NCBI RefSeq assembly: GCF_002934665.1
Contig: NZ_NIRS01000010.1
Span: 1 to 64,000, forward strand
Source of the DNA: Pseudomonas laurylsulfatiphila
GTDB lineage: Bacteria; Pseudomonadota; Gammaproteobacteria; Pseudomonadales; Pseudomonadaceae
Length of the DNA stretch: 64,000 nucleotides
Direction of reading: 5' to 3'
Shown: in pieces, positions 26,507 to 35,063 of the stretch
How positions within the stretch are numbered: position 1 is the first letter of the stretch
Layout: each line of letters opens with the position of its first letter
The notes under the pieces: model-generated
Told to the model about the DNA's origin: nothing
The model's database searches: none
Seen by the model: only the letters and a program-made list of their open reading frames with translations
Translations under genes and position numbers: made by a program

Positions 26507-27400
26507 TCACTGCATCCACGGTGGAGGCGGTTCTTCGGTCTTGCCCGGCGGCGCATCGTCCGCCGCGCGTGCCGCTTGCTTACGCTCTTCATCCAGGCGT
26601 GCAGCCTCGATTTCGCGCATGATACCGCCCACGTCGGCCAGCTCTTCCGTGTCGGCGAACTCACCGGTCAGGACGCTGGCCGGGTGCAAGGTGCCGGCCT
26701 CGTACAAGGCCCACATTTCCTTGGCGTATTTGGTCTTCTTCAATTCCGGCGCAAACCGCCCGAAGTAGGACGCCATGTTGCCCACGTCGCGCTCCAGCAT
26801 GCTGAATGCGTGGTTGTTGCCCGCCGCATCCACCGCTTGTGGCAGGTCGATGATCACCGGGCCGGTCGGCGTCAGCAGCACGTTGAACTCGGACAGGTCG
26901 CCGTGCACCAGACCGGTACACAACATCAGCACGATCTGCGAAATCAGGAACGCGTGATATTCCCGTGCCTGGTCCGGCTCCAGCACCACATCGTTCAGAC
27001 GCGGCGCGGCATCACCGTATTCGTCGGCCACCAGCTCCATGAGCAGCACGCCTTCGAGGAAGTCGTACGGCTTGGGCACCCGCACGCCGGCATTGGCCAG
27101 ACGGAACAGTGCCGCCACTTCAGCGTTCTGCCAGGCGTCTTCGGTTTCCTTGCGGCCAAACTTGGAGCCCTTGGCCATCGCCCGGGCCTGACGGCTGTTG
27201 CGCACCTTGCGGCCTTCCTGATACTCGGCCGCCTGACGGAAACTGCGTTTATTCGCCTCCTTGTAGACTTTCGCGCAACGTAACTGGTTACCGCAGCGCA
27301 CCACATAAACAGCTGCTTCTTTACCACTCATGAGTGGGCGCAGCACCTCGTCGACCAGACCGTCCTCGATCAGGGGTTCAATGCGTTTTGGAGTCTTCAT
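26507..27400 (-). CDS. RIO1-type serine protein kinase
   Basis: This 297-aa protein belongs to the RIO kinase family. Visible are the nucleotide loop with lysine in GKEAAVYVVRCGNQLRCAKV, the catalytic loop LVHGDLSEFNVLL near residue 170 (HGDxxxxN) and the metal-binding IIDLPQAVD, equivalent to the DFG Asp. The N-terminal basic helix EGRKVRNSRQARAMAKG is typical of the family. Bacterial RIO proteins are poorly characterised; ribosome maturation is the role of the eukaryotic and archaeal relatives. The C-terminus is a proline- and acid-rich tail. It is a single-gene unit with its own terminator. Confidence 0.88.
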   Translation of the reverse strand: MKTPKRIEPLIEDGLVDEVLRPLMSGKEAAVYVVRCGNQLRCAKVYKEANKRSFRQAAEYQEGRKVRNSRQARAMAKGSKFGRKETEDAWQNAEVAALFRLANAGVRVPKPYDFLEGVLLMELVADEYGDAAPRLNDVVLEPDQAREYHAFLISQIVLMLCTGLVHGDLSEFNVLLTPTGPVIIDLPQAVDAAGNNHAFSMLERDVGNMASYFGRFAPELKKTKYAKEMWALYEAGTLHPASVLTGEFADTEELADVGGIMREIEAARLDEERKQAARAADDAPPGKTEEPPPPWMQ

Positions 27401-27846
27401 CAGCTTTTATTGTGGGTCCTTTATTACCAAACACGCGAAAGTCATTCGTTATACGGCAATCCACTCACGGGGGGGAGGGGTTGCCGACTTATGAACATTG
27501 CACAAGCACACAATGTGCCGATTTCAACAGGTAAAACCGACGACCGCCACGGGTCGCTCCGGATCATAGCCGAGCCTGCATCACTTGTTGTGCAAGGACA
27601 TTGAAGGCAATTGCGACAGAAGCTGACACCACTTCTGAAGCTTTCCGTAGGATTTTTCTCAACAGACCTAAATTTCCTCCAACAACAGCCGAAGTCCTTA
27701 GTGACAAAGTGATATGTCCGACAATCGCTGCCACAACAAAAGCGATGCCGCACTCAAGGACCCGGGTTGACCAAGAACGATTACGGCTGCCAATAAACCG
27801 CGAGTCATCTGCACTGCGTGGGCCTACAAGAAAATCTGGAGCGCGG
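27401..27846. other. gene-free region upstream of the chemoreceptor
   Basis: About 445 bp, AT-richer than its surroundings, with no gene. It contains the 5' regions of the divergent RIO-kinase and chemoreceptor genes, a G-run hairpin (27455-27486) and a FliA-type promoter (27669-27695). Confidence 0.6.
27669..27695 (+). promoter_or_regulatory. FliA (sigma-28) promoter of the chemoreceptor gene
   Basis: TAAA (27669-27672), exactly 15 bases, then GCCGAAGT (27688-27695). This matches the sigma-28 consensus TAAA-N15-GCCGATAA in 10 of 12 positions and lies 150 bp upstream of the methyl-accepting protein, a typical FliA target. Confidence 0.65.
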
Positions 27847-29793
27847 ATGAACATCAAACAGAAGTTGACCTGGGCGTTTGCAATCATCGCCTGCCTGCCC
27901 GTGGTGCTGGTCGCCACCCTCGTTGTGCTGAACCTGCGCAGTGATGCCAGGGACGAATTTATCGACGGCAGTGCCCGAGAGATTCGTCAGGTCAGCAACG
28001 CCATGCAATTGTTCTTTGACGGCATCAGCCAGAACGTCGATTACCTGGCCAAGCAGCCGTTGATCCGAAACTCCGACGACAGCCTCAAGACTTACATGGC
28101 TGCCAACGCCGAGAGCGTTCCCCAGGGCGAAATGGACAAGAAAGTCTTCACCCTGCTCCAGGACCTGGGCAACAGCCACCCGTCCTACGCCTATGCCATC
28201 CTCGGCACGGCGGCGGGCGGCTACGTGTCGTGGCCGGATGATCCGAAACTGAGCAACTACGACCCGCGCCAGCGCCCCTGGTACAAGGCCGCCCAGGCCA
28301 AACCGGGCAAGCCGTTCCGCACCGAGGCCTACTACTGGGCCCAGGACGACGCGACCTACGTCAGCACCGTGCGCACCATCGACAACAAGCTGGGCACCAA
28401 CGGTGGCGTGGTCAGCATCGACGTGACGCTCAAGCAGCTCACCGAAATCGTCAAACAGATCAAGCTCGGCGAAACCGGCTACCTGATGCTGCTGGAAAAC
28501 ACCGGCACGGTCCTGGTGGATCCGAAACAACCGGAACACAACTTCAAACCGCTGAACAGCCTGGGCGAGGGTTACGCGCAACTGGCCAAGGCCGGCAAGG
28601 GCCTGGTGGAAGTGGAGTTGAACGGCGAGCGCTACATGGCCAACGTCTGGCCGTCGGAGCAACTGGGCTGGACCTTCATCGGCCTGATCAAACAGAACGA
28701 CGTGATGAGCTCCGCGACCCAGTTGACCTGGTTGATCGCCATCATCGCCGCCGTCCTGGCCGTCATCTTCGCCATCGTCGGCGCCAGTTTTGCCAGCCTC
28801 ATCGTGCGTCCGATCCGCAGCGTGGCCAGCGGCCTGGAAGGCATCGCCCAAGGCGAAGGCGACCTGACCCAGAACCTGCAAATCCGTGGCAACGACGAAA
28901 CCGCGCAGCTGGCCAACTGGTTCAACCAGTTCCTGACCGCGATTCGCAACCTGATCCAGAACATCGGCGGCGCAGCGGGCAAGATCCTCGCCACGTCCAA
29001 GAGTTCGACCCAGGTCTCCAGCGACATGGCCGAAGCCGCCGGACGCCAGCGTGAAGCGGTGGACATGGTGTCCACGGCGTTCCACGAAATGGTCGCCACC
29101 GCCAACGAAGTTGCGCGCTCTTGCAGCCAGGCGGCGGAATCCGCCGACAGTGGCCAGCGCCAGGCGCGCGAAGGTCAGCAACAGATCGACGCGGCGGTGA
29201 ACAGCGTGGATCGCCTGAGCCAGGAAATCGAACAGTCGGCCCAGTCGATGCAACAGCTGGAGCGCGACAGCAACGACATTCAGTCGATCCTCGGGACCAT
29301 CCGTTCGATCGCCGAACAGACCAACCTGCTGGCGCTGAACGCCGCGATCGAAGCGGCCCGGGCCGGTGAACAGGGTCGCGGCTTTGCCGTGGTGGCCGAC
29401 GAAGTACGGGCCCTGGCCAAGCGCACGGCCGACTCCACGGCGGAAATCGACGGACTGCTGGGCAACTTGGCCAAACGCACCAGCCAGGTGACCCAACAGA
29501 TGCACGCCAGCCTGGAAGTGTCCCAGCAATCGGTGACGCGCATCGGTGAGGCGCGCAACAGCTTCGGGCAGATTCGCGAGTCGGTGGACGTGATCCGCGA
29601 CATGAACACCCAGATCGCCACGGCAGCGGAACAACAGCATCAAGTGGCCGAAGACATCAACCGGCACATCAGCCAGATCCATGGCGATGCGCAACTGGTG
29701 GCGGAACTGGCCAACTCGGCACGCCTGGATTCCCAGAGCCTGGCCGGGCTGTCGAACGAGCTGGACGGGCTGGTGCGCAGGTTCCGTACCTGA
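27847..29793 (+). CDS. methyl-accepting chemotaxis protein with dCache sensor
   Basis: This 648-aa transmembrane chemoreceptor has TM1 at residues ~8-30, a large periplasmic dCache_1 domain at ~35-275, TM2 at ~283-305 (LIAIIAAVLAVIFAIVGASF), a HAMP domain to ~360 and the MCP signalling domain with the invariant hairpin tip EQTNLLALNAAIEAARAGEQ. In the membrane-distal module DPRQRPWYKAA, a downstream tyrosine pair (EAYYW) and VVSIDV resemble the amino-acid-binding dCache motif, so an amino-acid ligand is plausible but unproven. The start at 27847 follows GGAG; an in-frame extension of 82 codons covers the promoter region. A FliA-type promoter indicates co-regulation with motility. Confidence 0.92.
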   Translation: MNIKQKLTWAFAIIACLPVVLVATLVVLNLRSDARDEFIDGSAREIRQVSNAMQLFFDGISQNVDYLAKQPLIRNSDDSLKTYMAANAESVPQGEMDKKVFTLLQDLGNSHPSYAYAILGTAAGGYVSWPDDPKLSNYDPRQRPWYKAAQAKPGKPFRTEAYYWAQDDATYVSTVRTIDNKLGTNGGVVSIDVTLKQLTEIVKQIKLGETGYLMLLENTGTVLVDPKQPEHNFKPLNSLGEGYAQLAKAGKGLVEVELNGERYMANVWPSEQLGWTFIGLIKQNDVMSSATQLTWLIAIIAAVLAVIFAIVGASFASLIVRPIRSVASGLEGIAQGEGDLTQNLQIRGNDETAQLANWFNQFLTAIRNLIQNIGGAAGKILATSKSSTQVSSDMAEAAGRQREAVDMVSTAFHEMVATANEVARSCSQAAESADSGQRQAREGQQQIDAAVNSVDRLSQEIEQSAQSMQQLERDSNDIQSILGTIRSIAEQTNLLALNAAIEAARAGEQGRGFAVVADEVRALAKRTADSTAEIDGLLGNLAKRTSQVTQQMHASLEVSQQSVTRIGEARNSFGQIRESVDVIRDMNTQIATAAEQQHQVAEDINRHISQIHGDAQLVAELANSARLDSQSLAGLSNELDGLVRRFRT

Positions 29794-29805
29794 AACTAAA
29801 AAGAT

Positions 29806-29873
29806 AAAAGATCGCAGCCTTCGGCAGCTCCTACAGGGTAGGTGTAGGAGCTGCCGAAGGCTGCGATCTTTTT
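29806..29873. repeat. REP doublet, GTAGGAGCTGCCGAAGGC class
   Basis: AAAAGATCGCAGCCTTCGGC... and its inverted copy are separated by only 9 bp, so the element could form one long hairpin ending in a T-run and terminate the chemoreceptor transcript. Confidence 0.92.
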
Positions 29874-29877
29874 TGCA

Positions 29878-31155
29878 TCAACGCTCAATAATCGCTGTAA
29901 CCCCCTGCCCGCCCGCCGCGCAAATCGAAATCAGCCCCCGCCCCTTGCCCGCCGCATCCAGCAACTTCGCCAGGTTGGCGACGATGCGCCCACCGGTGGC
30001 GGCAAACGGATGCCCCGCCGCCAATGAACTGCCCTTGACGTTGAGCCGACTGCGGTCAATCGAGCCCAACGGCGCATCCAGCCCGAGACGGGTTTTGCAG
30101 TACTGCGGATCTTCCCAGGCCTTCAATGTGCACAGCACCTGCGCGGCGAAGGCTTCGTGGATTTCGTAGTAGTCGAAGTCCTGCAGGGTCAGGCCATTGC
30201 GCGCGAGCAAGCGTGGCACGGCGTAGACCGGCGCCATCAACAACCCTTCGGCACCGTTGACGAAATCCACCGCCGCCGCCTCGCCGTCACGCCAGTAGGC
30301 AAGAATCGGCAACCCTCGCGCCTTCGCCCATTCCTCGCTGCCCAGCAGCACCAGTGACGCCCCGTCGGTCAGCGGCGTGGAGTTGCCCGCCGTCAGGGTG
30401 CCCTTGGCGCTTTTCTCGTAGGCCGGCTTGAGTGCGGCGAGCTTTTCCAGGGTCGAATCCGGGCGCAGGTTGTTGTCGCGGGTGAGCCCCAGGAACGGCG
30501 TCATCAGGTCGTTGTGCCAGCCTTCGGCGTAGGACGCCGCCAGTTTCTGATGGCTTTCGAGCGCCAATTGATCCTGGGCTTCGCGCGGGATGTTCCAGGT
30601 CTGGGCCATCAGCTCGCAATGCTGCCCCATGGACAACCCGGTGCGCGGCTCGCCGTTGCGCGGGAATTCGGGGATCAGATGCTTCGGACGCAATTGCAGG
30701 AAGGTTTTCAGTTTGTCGCCGGTGGTTTTCGCGCGGTTGGCTTGCAGGAGGATTTTGCGCAGGCCTTCGCTGACACTGATCGGTGCATCCGAGGTGGTGT
30801 CCACGCCACCGGCGATGCCGCAATCGATCTGGCCCAGGGCAATCTTGTTCGCCACCAGCAACGCCGCTTCCAGCCCGGTGCCGCACGCCTGCTGGATGTC
30901 ATAGGCCGGGGTGGCGGGCGACAACCGCGAGCCGAGTACGCACTCGCGTGTGAGGTTCATGTCCCGCGCCAACTTGAGCACGGCCCCGGCGACCACTTCG
31001 CCGATGCGCTGGCCATGCAGGTTGTAACGCTCGATCAGGCCCTCGAGGGCAGCGGTGAGCATTACCTGGTTACTGGCCGTGGCGTAGGGGCCGTTGGAGC
31101 GGGCGAAAGGAATCCGGTTACCGCCGATGATCGCGACGCGGCGCAGTTGGGTCAT
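29878..31155 (-). CDS. acetyl-CoA C-acetyltransferase (thiolase)
   Basis: This 425-aa thiolase of the FadI-like long subfamily condenses or cleaves beta-ketoacyl-CoA. The nucleophilic cysteine is in DIQQACGTGLEAALL near residue 93, the conserved His is in YEIHEAFAAQV near 345, and the second active-site region is in GSSLAAGHPFAATGGR near 380. The final catalytic cysteine is in ISICAAGGQGV. It is divergent, across about 210 bp and a REP, from the long FabG and MaoC genes, a grouping seen elsewhere in Pseudomonas. Together they carry three of the four beta-oxidation or reverse steps. Pathway direction is not evident. Confidence 0.92.
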   Translation of the reverse strand: MTQLRRVAIIGGNRIPFARSNGPYATASNQVMLTAALEGLIERYNLHGQRIGEVVAGAVLKLARDMNLTRECVLGSRLSPATPAYDIQQACGTGLEAALLVANKIALGQIDCGIAGGVDTTSDAPISVSEGLRKILLQANRAKTTGDKLKTFLQLRPKHLIPEFPRNGEPRTGLSMGQHCELMAQTWNIPREAQDQLALESHQKLAASYAEGWHNDLMTPFLGLTRDNNLRPDSTLEKLAALKPAYEKSAKGTLTAGNSTPLTDGASLVLLGSEEWAKARGLPILAYWRDGEAAAVDFVNGAEGLLMAPVYAVPRLLARNGLTLQDFDYYEIHEAFAAQVLCTLKAWEDPQYCKTRLGLDAPLGSIDRSRLNVKGSSLAAGHPFAATGGRIVANLAKLLDAAGKGRGLISICAAGGQGVTAIIER

Positions 31156-31192
31156 AAGAACTCCTGATGAAAAAGGAAATTGAAACTACCCC

Positions 31193-31277
31193 TGTAGGAA
31201 CTGCCGAAGGCTGCGATCTGTTGATCTTGATCTTAAAAGGCAAAGTCAAAAGATCGCAGCCTTCGGCAGCTCCTACA
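31193..31277. repeat. REP doublet, GTAGGAACTGCCGAAGGC class
   Basis: The left arm carries one change (GGAACTG for GGAGCTG); the right arm ends CTTCGGCAGCTCCTACA. It lies in the divergent promoter region between thiolase and fabG-like genes. Confidence 0.88.
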
Positions 31278-31367
31278 ATGACCAAGCGTAGGCCTTATCT
31301 CGTGGATCGAACGACTGATCGCCATTCATGGTCCACACTTTGAACCCCAGCTTTCGGAGCGCGTTCC

Positions 31368-32720
31368 ATGTCTGACCGCTATATCGACTTCGCCAATTCG
31401 TCCATCGGCCATCGTCTGGTCGGTGCCCTGGGGTTGCCGACACCGACTCGACTGGAGCGCTGGCAGGCAGGCCGGCTGCGGCCCGTGGAAGGTGCGCTGC
31501 TGATCGGCGGCGGGCCGTTGGCAGAACACGTCAGCGCCTTCGCCAACCGCCTGACCGACGCGATCTACAGCTACGGCACCGAACCTTCGGTGGCCACGGC
31601 CTGGATTCCCGGCCATGGACCGAAACTCAAGGCCGTGGTGTTCGACGGCAGTGACCTGCTGCACACCGATCAGCTCAAGCAACTGCGCGAGTTCTTCCAG
31701 CCATTGATGAAGAACCTCGATCACTGTGCGCACCTGGTGATTTTCGGACGCGATCCGCAAACCCTGCGTGACCCGTTCGCCGCCAGTGCGCAGCGTGCCC
31801 TGGAAGGTTTCAGCCGTTCCCTGGCCAAGGAATTGCGCAGCGGTGGCACCCTGCAATTGATCTACGTCGGCGAAGGGGCCGAGGCGCAACTGGAAGGCCC
31901 GCTGCGGTTTTTCCTCTCGCCCAAAAGCGCCTTCGTGTCCGGGCAGGTCATTCGCCTGGCTCCGTGCTCGACGCCCGTCAGCGACTGGACGCGCCCGCTC
32001 GCCGGGCGCAAGGCACTGGTTACCGGCGCAGCACGCGGCATTGGCGCCGCCATCGCCGAAACCCTGGCCCGTGACGGTGCCGACGTCATCCTGCTCGATG
32101 TGCCTGCGGCCAAAACCGACCTCGATGCCCTCGCCGCACGCCTCGGCGGGCGCAGCATCAGCCTCGACATCTGCGCCGAAGATGCCGCCGCGCAGTTGAT
32201 CGAACAATTGCCCGACGGCCTCGACATCGTGGTGCACAACGCCGGCATCACCCGCGATAAAACCCTGGCCAACATGACACCGGACTTCTGGGACGCCGTA
32301 CTGGCCGTCAACCTCAACGCACCGCAAGTGCTGACCAAAGCCCTGCTCGATAGCGGCGCCCTGCACGACAATGCCCGGGTGATTCTGCTGGCCTCCATCA
32401 GCGGCATCGCCGGCAATCGCGGGCAAACCAACTACGCCGCGAGCAAGGCCGGGCTCATTGGCCTGGCGCAAGCCTGGGCGCCGCTGCTCACCGAACGTGG
32501 CATCAGCATCAACGCCGTGGCACCGGGATTCATCGAAACACAAATGACCGCGCACATACCCTTCGGCCTGCGCGAAGCCGGACGGCGCATGAGCTCCCTC
32601 GGCCAGGGCGGCCTGCCACAGGATGTCGCCGAAGCCGTGGCCTGGCTCGCGCAACCGGGTACCGGCGCATTCACCGGGCAAGCGTTGCGCGTATGCGGGC
32701 AAAGCGCTCTGGGGGCTTGA
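31368..32720 (+). CDS. 3-oxoacyl-ACP/CoA reductase, long FabG (FabG4-like)
   Basis: This 450-aa high-molecular-weight FabG has an N-terminal flavodoxin-like domain without a functional dinucleotide motif (~1-205) and a C-terminal SDR domain starting at ~210 with TGAARGIGAAIAETLARDG. The NAG motif (VHNAGITRDKT), Ser in LASISGIAGNRGQ, and YAASKAG (YxxxK) near 375 are all present. FabG4 enzymes reduce 3-oxoacyl-CoA with NADH. The gene is followed 2 nt later by the MaoC gene. Confidence 0.9.
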   Translation: MSDRYIDFANSSIGHRLVGALGLPTPTRLERWQAGRLRPVEGALLIGGGPLAEHVSAFANRLTDAIYSYGTEPSVATAWIPGHGPKLKAVVFDGSDLLHTDQLKQLREFFQPLMKNLDHCAHLVIFGRDPQTLRDPFAASAQRALEGFSRSLAKELRSGGTLQLIYVGEGAEAQLEGPLRFFLSPKSAFVSGQVIRLAPCSTPVSDWTRPLAGRKALVTGAARGIGAAIAETLARDGADVILLDVPAAKTDLDALAARLGGRSISLDICAEDAAAQLIEQLPDGLDIVVHNAGITRDKTLANMTPDFWDAVLAVNLNAPQVLTKALLDSGALHDNARVILLASISGIAGNRGQTNYAASKAGLIGLAQAWAPLLTERGISINAVAPGFIETQMTAHIPFGLREAGRRMSSLGQGGLPQDVAEAVAWLAQPGTGAFTGQALRVCGQSALGA

Positions 32721-32722
32721 GG

Positions 32723-33577
32723 ATGATCACCGACTGGCACACTCTCAACCGCGAACCCAGCCTCCCGGGGTTGTATGCACGAGCGGCGACACGGCGAAAA
32801 ATCACCGGCACCACCCTGCCCGATTCGGGTTTGCGCTGCTGGGTCGACGTCGATCCCAAACGCCTGGCGGCCTATCGCAAGGTCTGTGGCTTCGCCGACA
32901 ACGGCCTGTTGCCGCCGACCTATCCGCATATCCTCGGCTTTGCCTTGCAGATGCAATTGCTCACGACCAGGGACTTCCCGTTCCCGCTGCTGGGCCTGAT
33001 TCACCTGAGCAATCGAATTCGTCTGCTACGTCCCATGGGCGGGGTGAATCGGGCGCGAGTCAGCGTGCAGGTGCAGAACCTGCAACCCCACGCCAAAGGC
33101 GCGACGTTCGATTTACTGACCACCCTCGACGATCAACTGGGGCCGTTGTGGGAGGCACAAAGCCGGATGCTCTGCCGCGGCGTCAAACTCGAGGGCGAAC
33201 CGCTTGAGGAGAACCTGGTAACGAATCTGGACATGAACGAAGTCGAGCACTGGAAAGCGCCCTCGGACATCGGTCGGCAATACGCCAAGGTGTCCGGCGA
33301 CTACAATCCGATCCACCTGAGCGCGGCCAGCGCCCGACTCTTCGGCTTCCCGACCGCCATCGCCCATGGCCTGTGGAACAAGGCCCGCACACTGGCGGCA
33401 CTGGCCGGGCACCTGCCTGTGGCGAACGTCGAGATCGCAGTGCAGTTCAAGAAGCCGGTACGGCTGCCCAGTGAGGTGACGTTGCTCGCCAGCGAGCCGG
33501 GGGCGAGCGGGGACTTTCAGTTGGTGGGTGTCGGAGAGCTGGAGCACATGGTCGGGCATTGGCGGCCGGTGGCCTGA
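32723..33577 (+). CDS. MaoC-family (R)-specific enoyl-CoA hydratase-like protein
   Basis: The 284-aa double hot-dog protein has an N-terminal degenerate hot-dog half (to ~150) and a C-terminal MaoC half carrying the hydratase motif SGDYNPIHLSAASARLFGFP with the catalytic Asp/His pair, and AIAHGLWNKART, near residues 192-225. It would hydrate trans-2-enoyl-CoA to (R)-3-hydroxyacyl-CoA, matching the adjacent reductase. The ATG at 32723 lies 2 nt after the fabG-like stop with GAGG overlapping that stop. Confidence 0.88.
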   Translation: MITDWHTLNREPSLPGLYARAATRRKITGTTLPDSGLRCWVDVDPKRLAAYRKVCGFADNGLLPPTYPHILGFALQMQLLTTRDFPFPLLGLIHLSNRIRLLRPMGGVNRARVSVQVQNLQPHAKGATFDLLTTLDDQLGPLWEAQSRMLCRGVKLEGEPLEENLVTNLDMNEVEHWKAPSDIGRQYAKVSGDYNPIHLSAASARLFGFPTAIAHGLWNKARTLAALAGHLPVANVEIAVQFKKPVRLPSEVTLLASEPGASGDFQLVGVGELEHMVGHWRPVA

Positions 33578-33590
33578 TAAGGCTGATGTT

Positions 33591-33679
33591 TGTGGCGAGG
33601 GGGCTTGCTCCCGCCGGGCTGTAGATCCAGATATCAGACCGGCCGCTAGGCCGCCTTCGCGAGCAGGCTCGCTCCCACA
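33591..33679. repeat. REP pair of mixed class
   Basis: The left arm TGTGGCGAGGGGGCTTGCTC belongs to the GGCGAGGGGGC class; the right arm (33655-33679) to the GCGAGCAGGCTCGCTCCCAC class. It runs directly into the 380-bp hairpin-rich repeat. Confidence 0.75.
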
Positions 33680-34050
33680 GAAAAGCAAAGGACGATCGGT
33701 GTACCCCCACGCTCTTCACCACTCAACAGGCCGAGCGTTAGCTCGCCTGCAGCTCTTGATCTTGATCCACCCGCCCCCTCGGCAGGCTGAGTGGAGGTGT
33801 TCATCCGGGGATGGGCGCGCAGCGCCGTTCGACGCAGTCGAACTCATTGCATGTAGGTCGAAGCGAAGCCGACCGGAGGGCAATGCCCCCGGATGAATAC
33901 CGCAGCGAAGGAACCCCGAGCCTCAGCGAGGGGCCGTACGTAAGGGGCGAGCGTTTTTTGCTTCCTTTTTTAGGCGCTTGTAAAAAAGGGAGTCGCCGTA
34001 AGGGCGAAACCGCCAGCCGCCGTTACCTAAATAACGGATATGTACTCAAC
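33671..34050. repeat. hairpin-rich 380-bp dispersed repeat, copy 1
   Basis: This is the partner of the element at 43356-43726, in the same orientation. A 178-bp core (33718-33895) is identical in both copies. It can be folded into an outer stem CATCCGGGG/CCCCCGGATG enclosing GGCGCgcaGCGCC, GTTCGAcgcagTCGAAC and GGTCGAagcgaagcCGACC. The 3' third forms three hairpins (33961-33992, 33993-34007, 34016-34039) whose stems differ from copy 2 by paired changes. It ends at the stop codon of a response-regulator gene, as does copy 2. I know of no gene in it. Confidence 0.85.
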
Positions 34051-34464
34051 TCAACCCTTGACCAAATAAACCTGCGGCAACGGAAACAGATTATTCAACG
34101 TCTCCAACAACCGCACGTGATAAATCGGCTTGCGAAAAAGATCCAGCACCTGCAAGCGCAACATATCACTGACATCATCCATGCCCGCATGCCCCGACAT
34201 CACAATCACCGGCAAATGCTCGCGAGACGTATGCTCGCGCAACCGTCTGATCAACGACATGCCGCTCTCCTCCGGCATGCGCAAATCAGTGATCACCAAA
34301 GCGATATCGGGATGCCGGGTCAGATGCTGCAGCGCAAGCTTGACCGAAGTGGCGGTAAAGCAATTGAACCCCTCCCCCTCCAGCAACTCCGCCAACTCAA
34401 GCAATGCGTCCTCGTCGTCATCCACCAGAAGCAGCTGTTGGCGTGGCTGTGCGTGAGCGTTCAT
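34051..34464 (-). CDS. single-domain response regulator (receiver only)
   Basis: The 137-aa protein consists of one CheY-like receiver: acidic triad LLLVDDDEDALLE, phospho-acceptor Asp in LVITDLRMPEESG near residue 60, switch Ser in VIVMSGHAG and the invariant Lys in DLFRKPI near 112. There is no output domain, so it should act by protein contact or as a phosphate sink. It lies 76 nt downstream of flp on the same strand and may share its transcript; PprA is the obvious candidate kinase. The 380-bp repeat starts right at its stop codon. Confidence 0.88.
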   Translation of the reverse strand: MNAHAQPRQQLLLVDDDEDALLELAELLEGEGFNCFTATSVKLALQHLTRHPDIALVITDLRMPEESGMSLIRRLREHTSREHLPVIVMSGHAGMDDVSDMLRLQVLDLFRKPIYHVRLLETLNNLFPLPQVYLVKG

Positions 34465-34540
34465 GAAGTCACACCTGCAAGGGACGAAGCGCTGACGTAA
34501 GGGTCCGTCTGAAGCAAAAACAAGTTGCCGATTCCCCCTG

Positions 34541-34738
34541 TCACAGCGCCCCTGAGATCGTGGTGAACATCGTGGTGACCGCCGTCTTGATCGGTGTCAC
34601 GAAAGCGGCCAATGCAACCGCCACCATCCCGGCAATCATGGCGTACTCAATGCCCGAGGCCCCCTCGGTATCCCTGGCGAGGTTTTTATAAAAAACGATC
34701 CCGGATTTGACCTTCTCAACAAGCTTGGAAAAAGACAT
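34541..34738 (-). CDS. flp: Flp type IVb prepilin
   Basis: This 65-aa major prepilin has a basic leader (KLVEKVKSGIVFYKNLARDTE), the type IVb cleavage/processing motif G|ASGIEY with Glu at +5 and Tyr at +6, then a hydrophobic segment (AMIAGMVAVALAAFVTPI). FppA, encoded at 44.7 kb, should cleave it. The start at 34738 follows AGGAG. It is divergent from rcpC across a 325-bp AT-rich promoter region and is the first gene of the Flp/Tad pilus locus, expected to require PprB. Confidence 0.94.
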   Translation of the reverse strand: MSFSKLVEKVKSGIVFYKNLARDTEGASGIEYAMIAGMVAVALAAFVTPIKTAVTTMFTTISGAL

Positions 34739-34847
34739 GGCATTTCTCCTGGACGACGACGGGTGTTGCACGGACGCAACATGATTCCCCAGTGCCAGCA
34801 CCAGCATTGTCGGCATTCCCCGGCCCAACAACTGTAAATACGCATTA

Positions 34848-34980
34848 ACACGAAAGTATTAACCGTTTCGTTGACGTCAAAAAAAGGTGAGATCTCATCG
34901 CAACATTGCACTTTCGTTAGATATTTCCCCCGCAGTAATGGCATTTCGCTTTACCTGCGCTACGGTCAAATAGCGAAATA
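34848..34980. promoter_or_regulatory. divergent flp/rcpC control region with repeated TTTCGYT motif
   Basis: In the AT-rich gap between flp and rcpC the motif TTTCGTT/TTTCGCT or its complement occurs five times: 34851-34857 (reverse), 34866-34873, 34912-34919, 34944-34951 and 34973-34980 (reverse). The first two and the last two form inverted repeats. These are candidate binding sites for PprB or another regulator; the assignment is inference. Confidence 0.4.
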
Positions 34981-35063
34981 GTTCCATGTTCATTGCTGCC
35001 TGATTGCGAAGTTGTCTCGTTGGATTTGACGGGGTTTTACGCAGCAGGATAGGGAGAGCCTTC

